Shown here in pieces: positions 32,307 through 42,102 of a stretch of 64,000 nucleotides of DNA (position 1 is the first letter of the stretch; each line of letters opens with the position of its first letter). Made by a program: the position numbers and the translations under genes. The stretch comes from Flavobacteriia bacterium. Lineage in GTDB: Bacteria > Bacteroidota > Bacteroidia > Flavobacteriales_D > Crocinitomicaceae. The notes under the pieces were generated by a model, which saw nothing but the letters and a program-made list of their open reading frames with translations, was not told the DNA's origin and made no database searches. The stretch covers positions 34,273 through 98,272 of the forward strand of contig JACOTM010000007.1 in NCBI GenBank assembly GCA_016178305.1, in the 5' to 3' direction.

Positions 32307-32798
32307 TTAAAGCATAAATTTCACTGGTAATATATAGTAGCTTCGAACTATTTTCCCGTTTATTTGTCCCGGTTTCCATTTGGGCATCAGTTTTACAATT
32401 CGTATAGCTTCTTGATCACATTCTGGGCAAGCTACAACTCCTTTTAACACTTTAATTTCTGGAGAAATTGAGCCATCCTGATTTACAATAATTCGAACAT
32501 AAGATTTTCCTTGAATCTCTTCTTCTTTTGCATTTTGAGGATAAATTAAATTTTGTTGAATAAATTGTATCAATGCCTCTTTTCCTCCCGGAAATTCAGC
32601 TTCCATGTCAACTAAGTCAAAAACATAATTGATGGAATCTTTGATAATTTTTTCAGGAAGAACTAAATCCGTACTTTCAGTAATTGACACTTCTGATGCA
32701 GACACTTCTTCGACTTCAATATTTTCATTATTTTGACTAAAAGCGGACAAACAAAGTAATGATAAAATGAAAATAGATACAATATTAATTTTATTCAT
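32307..32798 (-). CDS. secreted TonB C-terminal-domain protein with CPEC motif
   Basis: Signal peptide; EFPGGKEALIQFIQQNLIYP...GVVACPECDQEAIRIVKLMPKWKPGQINGK. Confidence 0.8.
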   Translation of the reverse strand: MNKINIVSIFILSLLCLSAFSQNNENIEVEEVSASEVSITESTDLVLPEKIIKDSINYVFDLVDMEAEFPGGKEALIQFIQQNLIYPQNAKEEEIQGKSYVRIIVNQDGSISPEIKVLKGVVACPECDQEAIRIVKLMPKWKPGQINGKIVRSYYILPVKFML

Positions 32799-32868
32799 GT
32801 ATTCTTTTTTTTAACAAAAATAAGGATTCTTTTAATTTTTGACCCTGAATTCAATTAAAGTTTTACAC

Positions 32869-33258
32869 TCAGATTTTAAACACAATTGGAATATTATAAT
32901 GCGTTCGAATCGGAATACCATCTCTCGTTGCAGGTATCCAATTAGGCATGGACTGAATTAATCGAATAGCCTCAGCATCACATTCAGGGCAATCTGGTAC
33001 ATTTTGAATAACTTCAACATTTTTTAATTCTCCTTTATCTGTAATCATAAACCTCAAAATGCATTTCCCATTAATATTTTTCTCTTTGACTACAGATGGA
33101 ATTTGAATATTTTCATCAATAAAGAATATTAAATCAAGATTTCCTCCTGGAAATTCGGCTTGCGTCTTTACAATAACTATTTCAGAAACAGATGTAGTAT
33201 CCTGAGAAAATGCGATGAAATGAAACAAAGCAAAAATGAAGACGACTCTTTTTTTCAT
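32869..33258 (-). CDS. secreted TonB C-terminal-domain protein with CPEC motif
   Basis: Signal peptide; EFPGGNLDLIFFIDENIQIP...NVPDCPECDAEAIRLIQSMPNWIPATRDGI. Confidence 0.8.
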   Translation of the reverse strand: MKKRVVFIFALFHFIAFSQDTTSVSEIVIVKTQAEFPGGNLDLIFFIDENIQIPSVVKEKNINGKCILRFMITDKGELKNVEVIQNVPDCPECDAEAIRLIQSMPNWIPATRDGIPIRTHYNIPIVFKI

Positions 33259-33404
33259 AATGAATATGTTTTTCCTAACCTAATTTAAGAAGATTATTTT
33301 CAAATTAAAAGGAATGTTCATAACTGATGAAAAATTAAGAGCGTGCGCTAAAACACACTCTTAAAATGTAAAAATCATCCCAATTTTAGATTTTATACTC
33401 CTTC

Positions 33405-34280
33405 TTATTCTGTTTGAAAACTAACTTTTAAATCAAAATAACTATTCACTGGATTTCCGTTTACTTTTCCAGGTTTCCATTTGGGCATAGATTTCACCAC
33501 TCGAATTGCTTCTTTATTGCATTCCGGACAATCTTTGATTCCTTTCGTAACTTCTACAAAACTAATTTCGCCATCTTTAGATACCACGAAACGTAAATAA
33601 CAAGTTCCAGTAACCCCTTCTCTTGCTGCATCTTCAGGGTAAATTATTTTAGTTTGAAGAAAATTTGTTCTTGCAGTTATTCCTCCTGGAAATTCAGCAT
33701 ATTCATCAACATATAATTTAGGAGTATTATCTTCCAATGTCGGTGTTTCATCCAAAATGGAAAAATCAGGACCATCTCCATCTCCACCCAACGCATCAGG
33801 ATCTCCATCTCCATTTGTAAATCCTGCATTTTTTTCTCCATCTGGAATCTGAATCTGGCTGTCGTTTTCAAGATCATCGTCAACTACTTTGGGTTCAATA
33901 AAAATAAATGTCGCGCCTGAAGGCTGAGACGGTTCAATTTTTTCTTCCAGAATTTCTACGATTTCTTCTTTTGGAGGAATTTGCATAACTGTCGGATCGC
34001 TATAAATAGGATCGTTATTGTTGATTTTTTCGTTTTCACCTCTTGTTAACCGATAAGCTCCAAATGTGACTCCAAAACTTGCAATAGTCACAAAAAGAAT
34101 TGTCATTAATTGCTTGTTGTAATCACGACGCATAACATAAGCGCCATACTCTTTGTTACGATGTTCAAATACAACATCATTTCGACTATAGGACGTAACT
34201 TGTTGCCAGTTCCGTGATTGATAATAATCAAACAAGGAAAAGAAAGTCACAATTCCAATAATACTGAATAATACTACCAT
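33405..34280 (-). CDS. energy transducer TonB
   Basis: N-terminal TM region with VVFEHRNKEYGAYVMRRDYNK, periplasmic linker, TonB-C ending GKVNGNPVNSYFDLKVSFQTE. Confidence 0.85.
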   Translation of the reverse strand: MVVLFSIIGIVTFFSLFDYYQSRNWQQVTSYSRNDVVFEHRNKEYGAYVMRRDYNKQLMTILFVTIASFGVTFGAYRLTRGENEKINNNDPIYSDPTVMQIPPKEEIVEILEEKIEPSQPSGATFIFIEPKVVDDDLENDSQIQIPDGEKNAGFTNGDGDPDALGGDGDGPDFSILDETPTLEDNTPKLYVDEYAEFPGGITARTNFLQTKIIYPEDAAREGVTGTCYLRFVVSKDGEISFVEVTKGIKDCPECNKEAIRVVKSMPKWKPGKVNGNPVNSYFDLKVSFQTE

Positions 34281-34430
34281 AATTCATAAGTTTTTGTTGA
34301 ATATTTTCAGACTTTTTGTACATAGAAATCCAATGAGAAGATTGAGTCTTAACTAATAATTTTGAAATAAAACGGAATTCTGTGTTAAAGTGAAAACACT
34401 CTTGGGTTAAACAATAAAAAATTAAATTCG

Positions 34431-34491
34431 AATGTTACAATTAGTAGGGGATTTGTAACATTTTCAAAAAGCTGTACACCTCTTTTTGAAA
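34431..34491. repeat. two adjacent perfect 10-bp inverted repeats
   Basis: AATGTTACAA-N12-TTGTAACATT (34431-34462) and TTTCAAAAAG-N10-CTTTTTGAAA (34462-34491). Confidence 0.85.
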
Positions 34492-34685
34492 TTCGTTCAA
34501 TGTTTGATCAAACTTTTTTAATTCTTTTAGTTATAGTTTTTTTGAATATAGTAGATACTTGTATAACGTGAATGATTTTGATTTATTGTACATCTAATGT
34601 TACAGAGTTAATCATGATGCTCTTTATGTCATTTTATTCAATTCCTGTTGCTATTTTCTCTTTGATAAAATAAACATAGGAGTTT

Positions 34686-37355
34686 CTAAAAAGGATATCC
34701 AATACCAAAATTCAAGGTTGGTAAAAAGAATCGATGAGGCAATTTTTCTAACTGATCCGTTGTAAGACCACTAGCTTTAACTTCTATTTGATAATTCTCC
34801 ATAGATTGAAAAATCCAATTTGAACCTTTAGGAAGAGCTGGATTACGAATTGGCAATCCAATATCTAAACGTAAAATAAAAAAGTCTAAGTCTAATCTTA
34901 AACCTAAACCTGTTGCTACTGCTATTTGTTTATACCAATTATTGGAGAATTTGCTATTCATCCTATTGGTATCTTCATGTATTGTCCAAATATTACCTGC
35001 ATCAACAAACCATGCTCCTTTCAATGAAGCACCGAAAGAAAATCTGTATTCTGCTGTTCCTCCAATCCTTAAATCACCGACTTGCGTTTGAATTCTATTC
35101 AAATCTAAATAATATTTATAACCACCTGGCCCTAAAGTTCTGGCTCTCCACCCCCTATTATCATTAGCTCCACCTGCAAAAAAACTATAATCGTAAGGCA
35201 TTGATGTAGCCGTATTTCCATAAGGTAACCCTCCTCCTACTAATACTCTAAAATGAATACTTCTATTTTTATTGATGGGATAAGAGATATTAAGTTGGTT
35301 ATCCAGCCTTACAAATTGACTATAAATTAATCCTCTAAACATATATTCACCTGTTGAAGTTGTATCTTGAATACGATGAAACATTTTTAATAGATTTCCT
35401 GCCACATCGAAAGAGCTGGATAAATAAACCGTTGCTTTAGACTTACGATCTTTTTCTGTATTCTTATATTCAAACGTAAATTTAAAATCTTGCCAAATAA
35501 ATTGATCACTGTATGTATTTTTTAAAAAAAGATCATTGAGAGCATTAATATTGGATTGAAAATTCGCTGATTTGGTAATATTCACAAACTTAATAACTGA
35601 TAATAAAGGTAATCCAACTTGAAAAACTTGAGTTTTATTGGGGGATAAAAATTTCCATGAATAATTCATTTGAAATATCTCTCTTGAAAAATCATTTCTA
35701 TTTTGATAATTATAAGCTGTTGAAATAATCGTTCTTGCTCTTTGTCTTTTATAATATTTTGTTGATTTGATAGGAAATAAGCCAGGGATTTCTAGTTTTA
35801 CTGAAGGACCTATTTCAAAAGTATTAAAACTTCTAGAGGTTTGTTGAATAGAGATTCCTTCCTCATTTTTCCCGAAAACTGGGGGTTGCGATTCAAAACC
35901 ACCCGAAATCGCAAAAGTAAATTTCTCAGCTCCTTTAAATAAATTTTTGTTTGTATAATTAATCGAAGAAGAAACTCCTAAATAACCATTTGAATTCGAC
36001 CATCTTGGAATAAAACTGAAATTTTGCTTTTTGGATGGAATTAAATAGTAGTGTACATCTACTTTATTCGCATTTGGAACTTCATTGATAACTATTTTGA
36101 CACTTTGAAACAAGCCTAATTGCTGTATATAAGAATAAGATCTATCAACATATTTATCTTTGTAATAATTTCCTTTTTCTAAAAAATTCTGAACTTCTAT
36201 TAACCCAGGATCAAGAAATAATTCTCCATTATAAAAAAATACTGCTTTTCTTTTTTCATCTAATTCCAATGATTTTTTCAACATTATTTTTTGATAATTT
36301 AGCGTATCAATTGTTCTTATAATGTTTTCATCCAGAATACTCAAACCTAAATCTTCAACTGTTTTTTTGAAATTCCCTTTAAAACTTGAAGTATCATTAA
36401 TATGAAAATAAACTTCATTAATTGTTGTAACTTCATGTTTACGAGGAATTAAACTATCTTTATTAAGATCAGAATAAACCATTCTATCTAAAAATTTTAT
36501 TTCTAAAATCACTTTATTTTTGCGTGTAAATGTATCTACATCAACATATTTTATATGAGATGGACTGAATCCATACAAAGCATCATCCCGCATAAAGCGA
36601 GCTAAATTGTATCTATAATTTTCGAGTAAATCTTTATCAAAAGGCTTATTAACCAATTGATTTTCAATACTCTTTAAAATAAATGAATTATAAGAACTTA
36701 AAACCGTAGAATTTTGACATTTCGTATAAACGGAATCGATGACATATAGTTGATTAGGTAAAATAGTATAAGTGACTTTTGCTCTCGAAAATTTAGTATA
36801 ATTAACTTCTCCTGAAACAGTAGCTTTCAAATATCCTTTATTTTTTAAAACTAAACTCAATTGTTCAATCGATTTTTGAAATAATAAACTATCAAAAATA
36901 ACTGGAGGTTCACCAAGTTTATACTTCAACCATTCTTTGAAAAACATTCTAGGATCACTTAAATCTTTTTGCTGTTTTATTTTTTTAGTATATAATTTGG
37001 CTCCTTTTTCTTTCGCTTTTTTGATTCTTTTAGCATTAATTTCGTCTTGTTTTTTTTGTTTTTCTTTATTTTTTTTTATTAATTTTTCATTTTCATTTAA
37101 TCTTTTTTCAGCAACTTTAGAGGAGTCTATATGGTTATAAACCCATAATTTCATTTTGAATAAAAATAACGATTTAGTGTTTGGTTGTTGAATAATAAAT
37201 TCATTTATCTCATCTTTATTTATTGATGAATTGAGCAGTTGTATATTATTTTTCTTTACAATAAATTTACCTTTTGGAACATGTTTCGTAACACCACAGG
37301 CAAACAGCACTTGAAGCATGATTAAAAGAAAATATGTATGTTTGACCTTTTTCAA
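34686..37355 (-). CDS. BamA/TamA family outer membrane protein (lipoprotein signal)
   Basis: Lipobox (LQVLFACGV), POTRA-like N-terminal region, C-terminal barrel with GGANDNRGWRARTLGPGGY motif. Confidence 0.88.
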   Translation of the reverse strand: MKKVKHTYFLLIMLQVLFACGVTKHVPKGKFIVKKNNIQLLNSSINKDEINEFIIQQPNTKSLFLFKMKLWVYNHIDSSKVAEKRLNENEKLIKKNKEKQKKQDEINAKRIKKAKEKGAKLYTKKIKQQKDLSDPRMFFKEWLKYKLGEPPVIFDSLLFQKSIEQLSLVLKNKGYLKATVSGEVNYTKFSRAKVTYTILPNQLYVIDSVYTKCQNSTVLSSYNSFILKSIENQLVNKPFDKDLLENYRYNLARFMRDDALYGFSPSHIKYVDVDTFTRKNKVILEIKFLDRMVYSDLNKDSLIPRKHEVTTINEVYFHINDTSSFKGNFKKTVEDLGLSILDENIIRTIDTLNYQKIMLKKSLELDEKRKAVFFYNGELFLDPGLIEVQNFLEKGNYYKDKYVDRSYSYIQQLGLFQSVKIVINEVPNANKVDVHYYLIPSKKQNFSFIPRWSNSNGYLGVSSSINYTNKNLFKGAEKFTFAISGGFESQPPVFGKNEEGISIQQTSRSFNTFEIGPSVKLEIPGLFPIKSTKYYKRQRARTIISTAYNYQNRNDFSREIFQMNYSWKFLSPNKTQVFQVGLPLLSVIKFVNITKSANFQSNINALNDLFLKNTYSDQFIWQDFKFTFEYKNTEKDRKSKATVYLSSSFDVAGNLLKMFHRIQDTTSTGEYMFRGLIYSQFVRLDNQLNISYPINKNRSIHFRVLVGGGLPYGNTATSMPYDYSFFAGGANDNRGWRARTLGPGGYKYYLDLNRIQTQVGDLRIGGTAEYRFSFGASLKGAWFVDAGNIWTIHEDTNRMNSKFSNNWYKQIAVATGLGLRLDLDFFILRLDIGLPIRNPALPKGSNWIFQSMENYQIEVKASGLTTDQLEKLPHRFFLPTLNFGIGYPF

Positions 37356-37396
37356 TAGAATACAAAAATAAGTACAAAGTTAATAAATTAGAAATA

Positions 37397-38137
37397 GTGG
37401 AAAATCTTTCTAAAAATAAGATTAAATGGATACGTTCATTTCAACTTAAAAAACATAGGGATGAATCAAATGTTTTTGTCGTTGAAGGTGAAAAAATGAT
37501 TTCAGAATTAATCACATTTTATCCTGATTTGATTGAATTTATTTGCGCCACAAAAGACAGTATCGTTTCAGAAAGATTTCCAACTTTTTTATCTGCAATT
37601 GCTTCGGATGAAGACTTAAAATCTATTTCGTCCATGAAGAATCCAAATAAATCATTAGCAATTGTAAAAAAACCTATTTTACAAAATTCTGAAAGTGCAT
37701 TTAAAATTGTTTTAGATGATATTCAAGATCCAGGAAATATGGGAACTATTTTACGATTAGCCGATTGGTTTGATGTGAAAGAAATAATTTGCTCTAAAGA
37801 AACTGTAGATATTTATAATCCAAAAGTAGTGCAGGCAAGTATGGGAGCAATATTTAGAATCCCTGTCAAATACTGTAACCTTGAAGAATATTTAGAAATA
37901 CAAAAAGGGAAAATATTTGGCGCCCTTTTAAAAGGAAAAAATATTTATACTGAAAATTTGACTCCAAATGGACATTTAATTTTAGGAAATGAGGGAAATG
38001 GAATCTCTGAAAGAATACAAAAATACATTACACATCCCATCACAATTCCTCGATTTGGGCTTGCTGAGTCACTAAATGTTTCAATAGCTACAGGCATATT
38101 ATTATCTGAATTTTATAGAAATCAAAAATTCGATTAA
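37397..38137 (+). CDS. TrmH/SpoU family RNA 2'-O-methyltransferase
   Basis: DDIQDPGNMGTILRLADWF, LGNEGNGIS, IPRFGLAESLNVSIATGILL. Confidence 0.92.
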   Translation: MENLSKNKIKWIRSFQLKKHRDESNVFVVEGEKMISELITFYPDLIEFICATKDSIVSERFPTFLSAIASDEDLKSISSMKNPNKSLAIVKKPILQNSESAFKIVLDDIQDPGNMGTILRLADWFDVKEIICSKETVDIYNPKVVQASMGAIFRIPVKYCNLEEYLEIQKGKIFGALLKGKNIYTENLTPNGHLILGNEGNGISERIQKYITHPITIPRFGLAESLNVSIATGILLSEFYRNQKFD

Positions 38138-38196
38138 TTCAAAAGAATTTATTCACAATCGATCTAAAGTCTGTTTTTTTTATATAATTTTGTTAC

Positions 38197-39920
38197 ATGA
38201 GTGATTTTGTAGTATCCGCACGTAAATATAGACCTCAAACTTTCGACACAGTCGTTGGTCAAAAATCTATTACCTCTACGCTGAAAAATGCTATTAAAAA
38301 CAATCACTTAGCACAAGCTTTTTTATTTTGCGGTTCAAGAGGAGTTGGAAAAACGACAACCGCACGTATTTTAGCAAAAACTATCAATTGCACAAATCCT
38401 TCTGAAGCAACAGAAGCTTGTGACCAATGTGAATCTTGCCTTTCATTTAACTCAGGTGCATCGTTAAATGTCTATGAATTAGATGCAGCATCAAATAATT
38501 CAGTTGATGACATTCGTAATCTGATTGACCAAGTTCGCATTGCGCCTCAATTAGGAACACATAAAATATACATTATAGATGAGGTTCACATGTTGTCCAC
38601 ATCAGCTTTTAATGCTTTTTTAAAAACATTAGAAGAGCCTCCCAAACACGCTATTTTTATATTAGCAACTACAGAAAAACATAAAATTATACCAACCATA
38701 TTATCTCGATGCCAAATATTTGATTTCAATCGTATCAAAATAGTTGACATGGCAGACCATTTAGCTTCTATTGCTGTTAAAGAAGAAATAACAGCTGATC
38801 CAGAAGCCTTAAATATGATTGCTCAAAAAGCAGATGGAGCTTTGCGTGACGCCCTTTCGATATTTGATCAAATTGTAACTTTTGCTGGGAATAATTTAAC
38901 CTACCAAAGTGTTATCGATAATTTGAATATTTTAGATTACGATTATTATTTTAGAATTGTTGATGCCGCTCAAAAAGAAGATATACCAAGTGTTTTACTA
39001 CTTTTAAATGACATTATCGAAAAAGGTTTTGATACACATAACTTCATTGTTGGACTAGCTAGTCATTATAGAAATTTACTTGTTTGCAAAGATATGCGAA
39101 CAGCAAAATTACTTGAAGTTGGCGAAACAGTTGAAAATAAATATATTGAACAAGCAAAAAATATTGATGGCACTCATATTTTAAGAGCTTTAGGTGTATT
39201 AAGTAAAACGGATGTCGATTATAAAGCCTCTAAAAACCAACGTCTTTTGGTTGAAATGGCTCTTATGCAATTATGCTCTATTCAAAAGGAGTTTGAAAAA
39301 AAAAACAATTAACTGATCCAGTTGAAATAATTCCTTTCCCAAATCAATTAAATCAAAGCATTCCTAAACCTCATACACCACCTGTCAATACAAAGCCAGC
39401 CATTTTATCAATGGAAAAACCAGAGGCAAAAATATTAAATACTCCAACAGGACAATTAAATACAACAAATCTTTCAATCAAAAAATTATTAATTCCGAAA
39501 GAAGAAAATTCCAGTAATAACATTTCAAATTTAAAAGACCTTCCTCATGAAGCATTTACTTTTGATCAAGTAAAAATGAGCTGGAGAAGATTTGCACATG
39601 AAGCAAAAGCAAAGGGAATGGAAACATTTTACAATGCAATGATTAAAAGAGAACCAAAATTAATCGGAGAAAACACTTTAATAATGGATGTGGACAATCA
39701 AATACAAATTGATTATATTACACCACATTTACAAGAATTAATTGGATATTTCAGAAATGAGTTGAAAAATTTTTCCATTCAAATAGAGTTAAATCTTCTA
39801 GAAAACAACGAAGTAGAAGTAAAATTTTTAACAGGTAAAGACCGATTTGCAAACATGGCTCAAAAAAATCCAAATTTACACTCTTTCAAAAATATCTTTA
39901 ATTTAGATATCGAATTTTAA
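38197..39920 (+). CDS. dnaX: DNA polymerase III subunit gamma/tau; frame 0 (38197..39312) = gamma, -1 frame continuation to 39920 = tau
   Basis: GSRGVGKTTTARILAKTINC, CDQCESC zinc motif, YIIDEVHMLS. The -1 frame is open without interruption from the A10 run (39296-39305) to 39920 (KKQLTDPVEIIPFPNQLNQSIPKPHTPPVNTKPAILSMEKPEAK...). Confidence 0.88.
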
Positions 39921-40000
39921 TCCTTTAAAAGAAGAAATCGAATGTCCTCAATCAATTATTATAAAACTTTTTTTTGTATTTTCGTAGTGTTAAAAATAAG

Positions 40001-40765
40001 ATGAAAACATTTCAATATCATTATAAAGCTTTAAAAATAATACTTGAACAATTTTCAAAAGGAAAATTTATCGTTTACTTCTTTCCCAGTATTTTTATTA
40101 CTCTTTTGTATTATGGTATTCAAGATATTTTGAACCGTTTTATTACAACATCTGATAATGAAACAATCAATGAAACAACAACTGTAATAATATCTGCTTT
40201 AAAATTCATTGCTTCACAGTTTTACATGTTTTTCATTTTAATTTTATTATCCCCTATCAATGCCACTCTTTCAAAAAAACTAGATACTTCTCTTACAGGA
40301 TCTGTACATACTTCTAGCTTTACTGAAATATTAAATAATATTCTCAGAATGATTTTTATTTTTATAATTATTATCTTTTTTGAATTTATAATTTTAGGGC
40401 TTTGGTGGTTATTATCATTTATAATCTCTACTGCCATTCCTAGTTTTCAATTAATTAATCCAATCATTTATTATTTAGTTGCTGCTTTTTTTATGGGGTT
40501 TTCATTTTATGATTACAATTTAGAAAGATACAATCAAAGCACCAGAAGAAGTTTGAAATTTGCTTCAAATTATTTAGTTTCAATGTCATTTACGGGTGCT
40601 ATTTTTTTATTATTAAAAGAAATACCATATATCGGATATATTATTGCACCTATAATAGCAACAATGATTGCTACAATTGTTTATTTATATTCTATAAAAA
40701 AATTGCCTAAAAAACATAATCATCGTAGTCCTAATAAAGTTAATATAGAACAAAAAGCTAAATGA
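40001..40765 (+). CDS. hypothetical integral membrane protein (EI24-like)
   Basis: Multiple TM helices; likely start at the second Met (MKTFQYHYKALK) of the 39974 ORF. Confidence 0.5.
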   Translation: MKTFQYHYKALKIILEQFSKGKFIVYFFPSIFITLLYYGIQDILNRFITTSDNETINETTTVIISALKFIASQFYMFFILILLSPINATLSKKLDTSLTGSVHTSSFTEILNNILRMIFIFIIIIFFEFIILGLWWLLSFIISTAIPSFQLINPIIYYLVAAFFMGFSFYDYNLERYNQSTRRSLKFASNYLVSMSFTGAIFLLLKEIPYIGYIIAPIIATMIATIVYLYSIKKLPKKHNHRSPNKVNIEQKAK

Positions 40766-42096
40766 AAGAACTTTTTTCTGAATTCCCAAAAGTTTCCAAA
40801 GAAAAATGGGAAGATGTACTAATAAAAGAATTGAAAGGAGCTGATTTCGACGCTTTTTTAAAAAGAAATGACTTTATAGAAAAATTAAATTTTTCTACTT
40901 ATACCTACCATTCAGATATAGAATTAACCAATAACATTCCGGGAAAAGCACCTTATACAAGAGGCTTTAAAAACGATTCAAACGATTGGTTTAATGCTTC
41001 ATACATTCAAGTATCCAATGAAGAAGAAGCAAATAAAATTGCATTAACAAAACTTTTACAAGGTATCGATTCTTTGATTTTTCAATTTAACACTGAAAAT
41101 ATTGATCCAAATAACTTACTTCAAAATATTGAATTTCAATTTATTCACACACAATTTAACATTCAAAATTTAAATCAATTAAATACACTCATAACTTATT
41201 TCGGAGCAAACAACAATGAAAATATAAATTTTAGATTGGATTTTAATCATGATTTTTCTTGGAATGAATTCAAAGAAATTGCAGCAATTATGAAAAACAA
41301 TGAAATTCCATTTTGCTATGTAAATGGTTCCGAATTTCAAAAAACGGGAGCAAATATTTCGCAACAACTAGCTTTTTCAATCGCTACAGGACATGAATAT
41401 TTAATTCAATTAATTGAAAATGGTTATACAATTGAAGATGCAATTAATCGCATACATTTTTCATTTGGAATTGGGAATACTTACTTTTATGAAATTAGTA
41501 AAATTCGAGTTTTCAGAAAATTATGGACTTCAATCATTCAAGAATATCAAAAAAATTGCACTGTAAATTCCTTTATTACCGCTGAAATTACATCTCAAAA
41601 TAAATCTTTAAAAGATCCTTACACCAATTTATTAAGGCAAACAACGGAAGTAATGTCCGCTATTTCTGCAAGTGTCAATACCATAATTGTCACACCTTAT
41701 GATTCAGATTCTAATGAAGGAGAATCCATAATATCTACAAGAATGGCTGGAAATATTTCGCTCATTTTAAAAGATGAAAGTTATTTCGACAAAGTTATTG
41801 ACCCGATTGGAGGAAGTTATTCTATTGAAAGTTTAACAACACAAATTGCAAACAACGCATGGAAATATTTCCAAAAAATTGATAAATTAGGAGGAATTAC
41901 TACAGATGAATCCAAAGAATTATTCGCAATCGATATCACTTCAACAGTAAATTTAAAATTAAATCAAATTAAGGAAGGAAAAAAAATATTAATCGGTATT
42001 AATAAATTTCCTAATCCACAAATTGAAACTAAAACCTGGAAACCTGTAAGCTTCTATTTGGGATTGAAACAAATAATTTTCGAACGTGATATTTAA
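40762..42096 (+). CDS. mutA: methylmalonyl-CoA mutase small (beta) subunit
   Basis: MM-CoA mutase barrel-like sequence directly upstream of the large subunit; DPIGGSYSIESLT motif retained. Confidence 0.85.
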   Translation: MKELFSEFPKVSKEKWEDVLIKELKGADFDAFLKRNDFIEKLNFSTYTYHSDIELTNNIPGKAPYTRGFKNDSNDWFNASYIQVSNEEEANKIALTKLLQGIDSLIFQFNTENIDPNNLLQNIEFQFIHTQFNIQNLNQLNTLITYFGANNNENINFRLDFNHDFSWNEFKEIAAIMKNNEIPFCYVNGSEFQKTGANISQQLAFSIATGHEYLIQLIENGYTIEDAINRIHFSFGIGNTYFYEISKIRVFRKLWTSIIQEYQKNCTVNSFITAEITSQNKSLKDPYTNLLRQTTEVMSAISASVNTIIVTPYDSDSNEGESIISTRMAGNISLILKDESYFDKVIDPIGGSYSIESLTTQIANNAWKYFQKIDKLGGITTDESKELFAIDITSTVNLKLNQIKEGKKILIGINKFPNPQIETKTWKPVSFYLGLKQIIFERDI

Positions 42097-42102
42097 ACCG
42101 CA

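Noticed and set aside
17975-32882. Shared ACACTCAGATTTTA string at about 17971 and 32865
   Set aside because: A short match, one copy of which overlaps a gene stop; insufficient to call a dispersed repeat.
33677-33883. 68-aa minus-strand ORF inside tonB
   Set aside because: Alternative frame of the repetitive GDGD linker of the TonB protein; Met-rich artefact.
39411-39920. Separate 169-aa gene downstream of dnaX
   Set aside because: The same frame is open back to the A10 run and continues the DnaX sequence, so it is better read as the tau C-terminus than as an independent gene.
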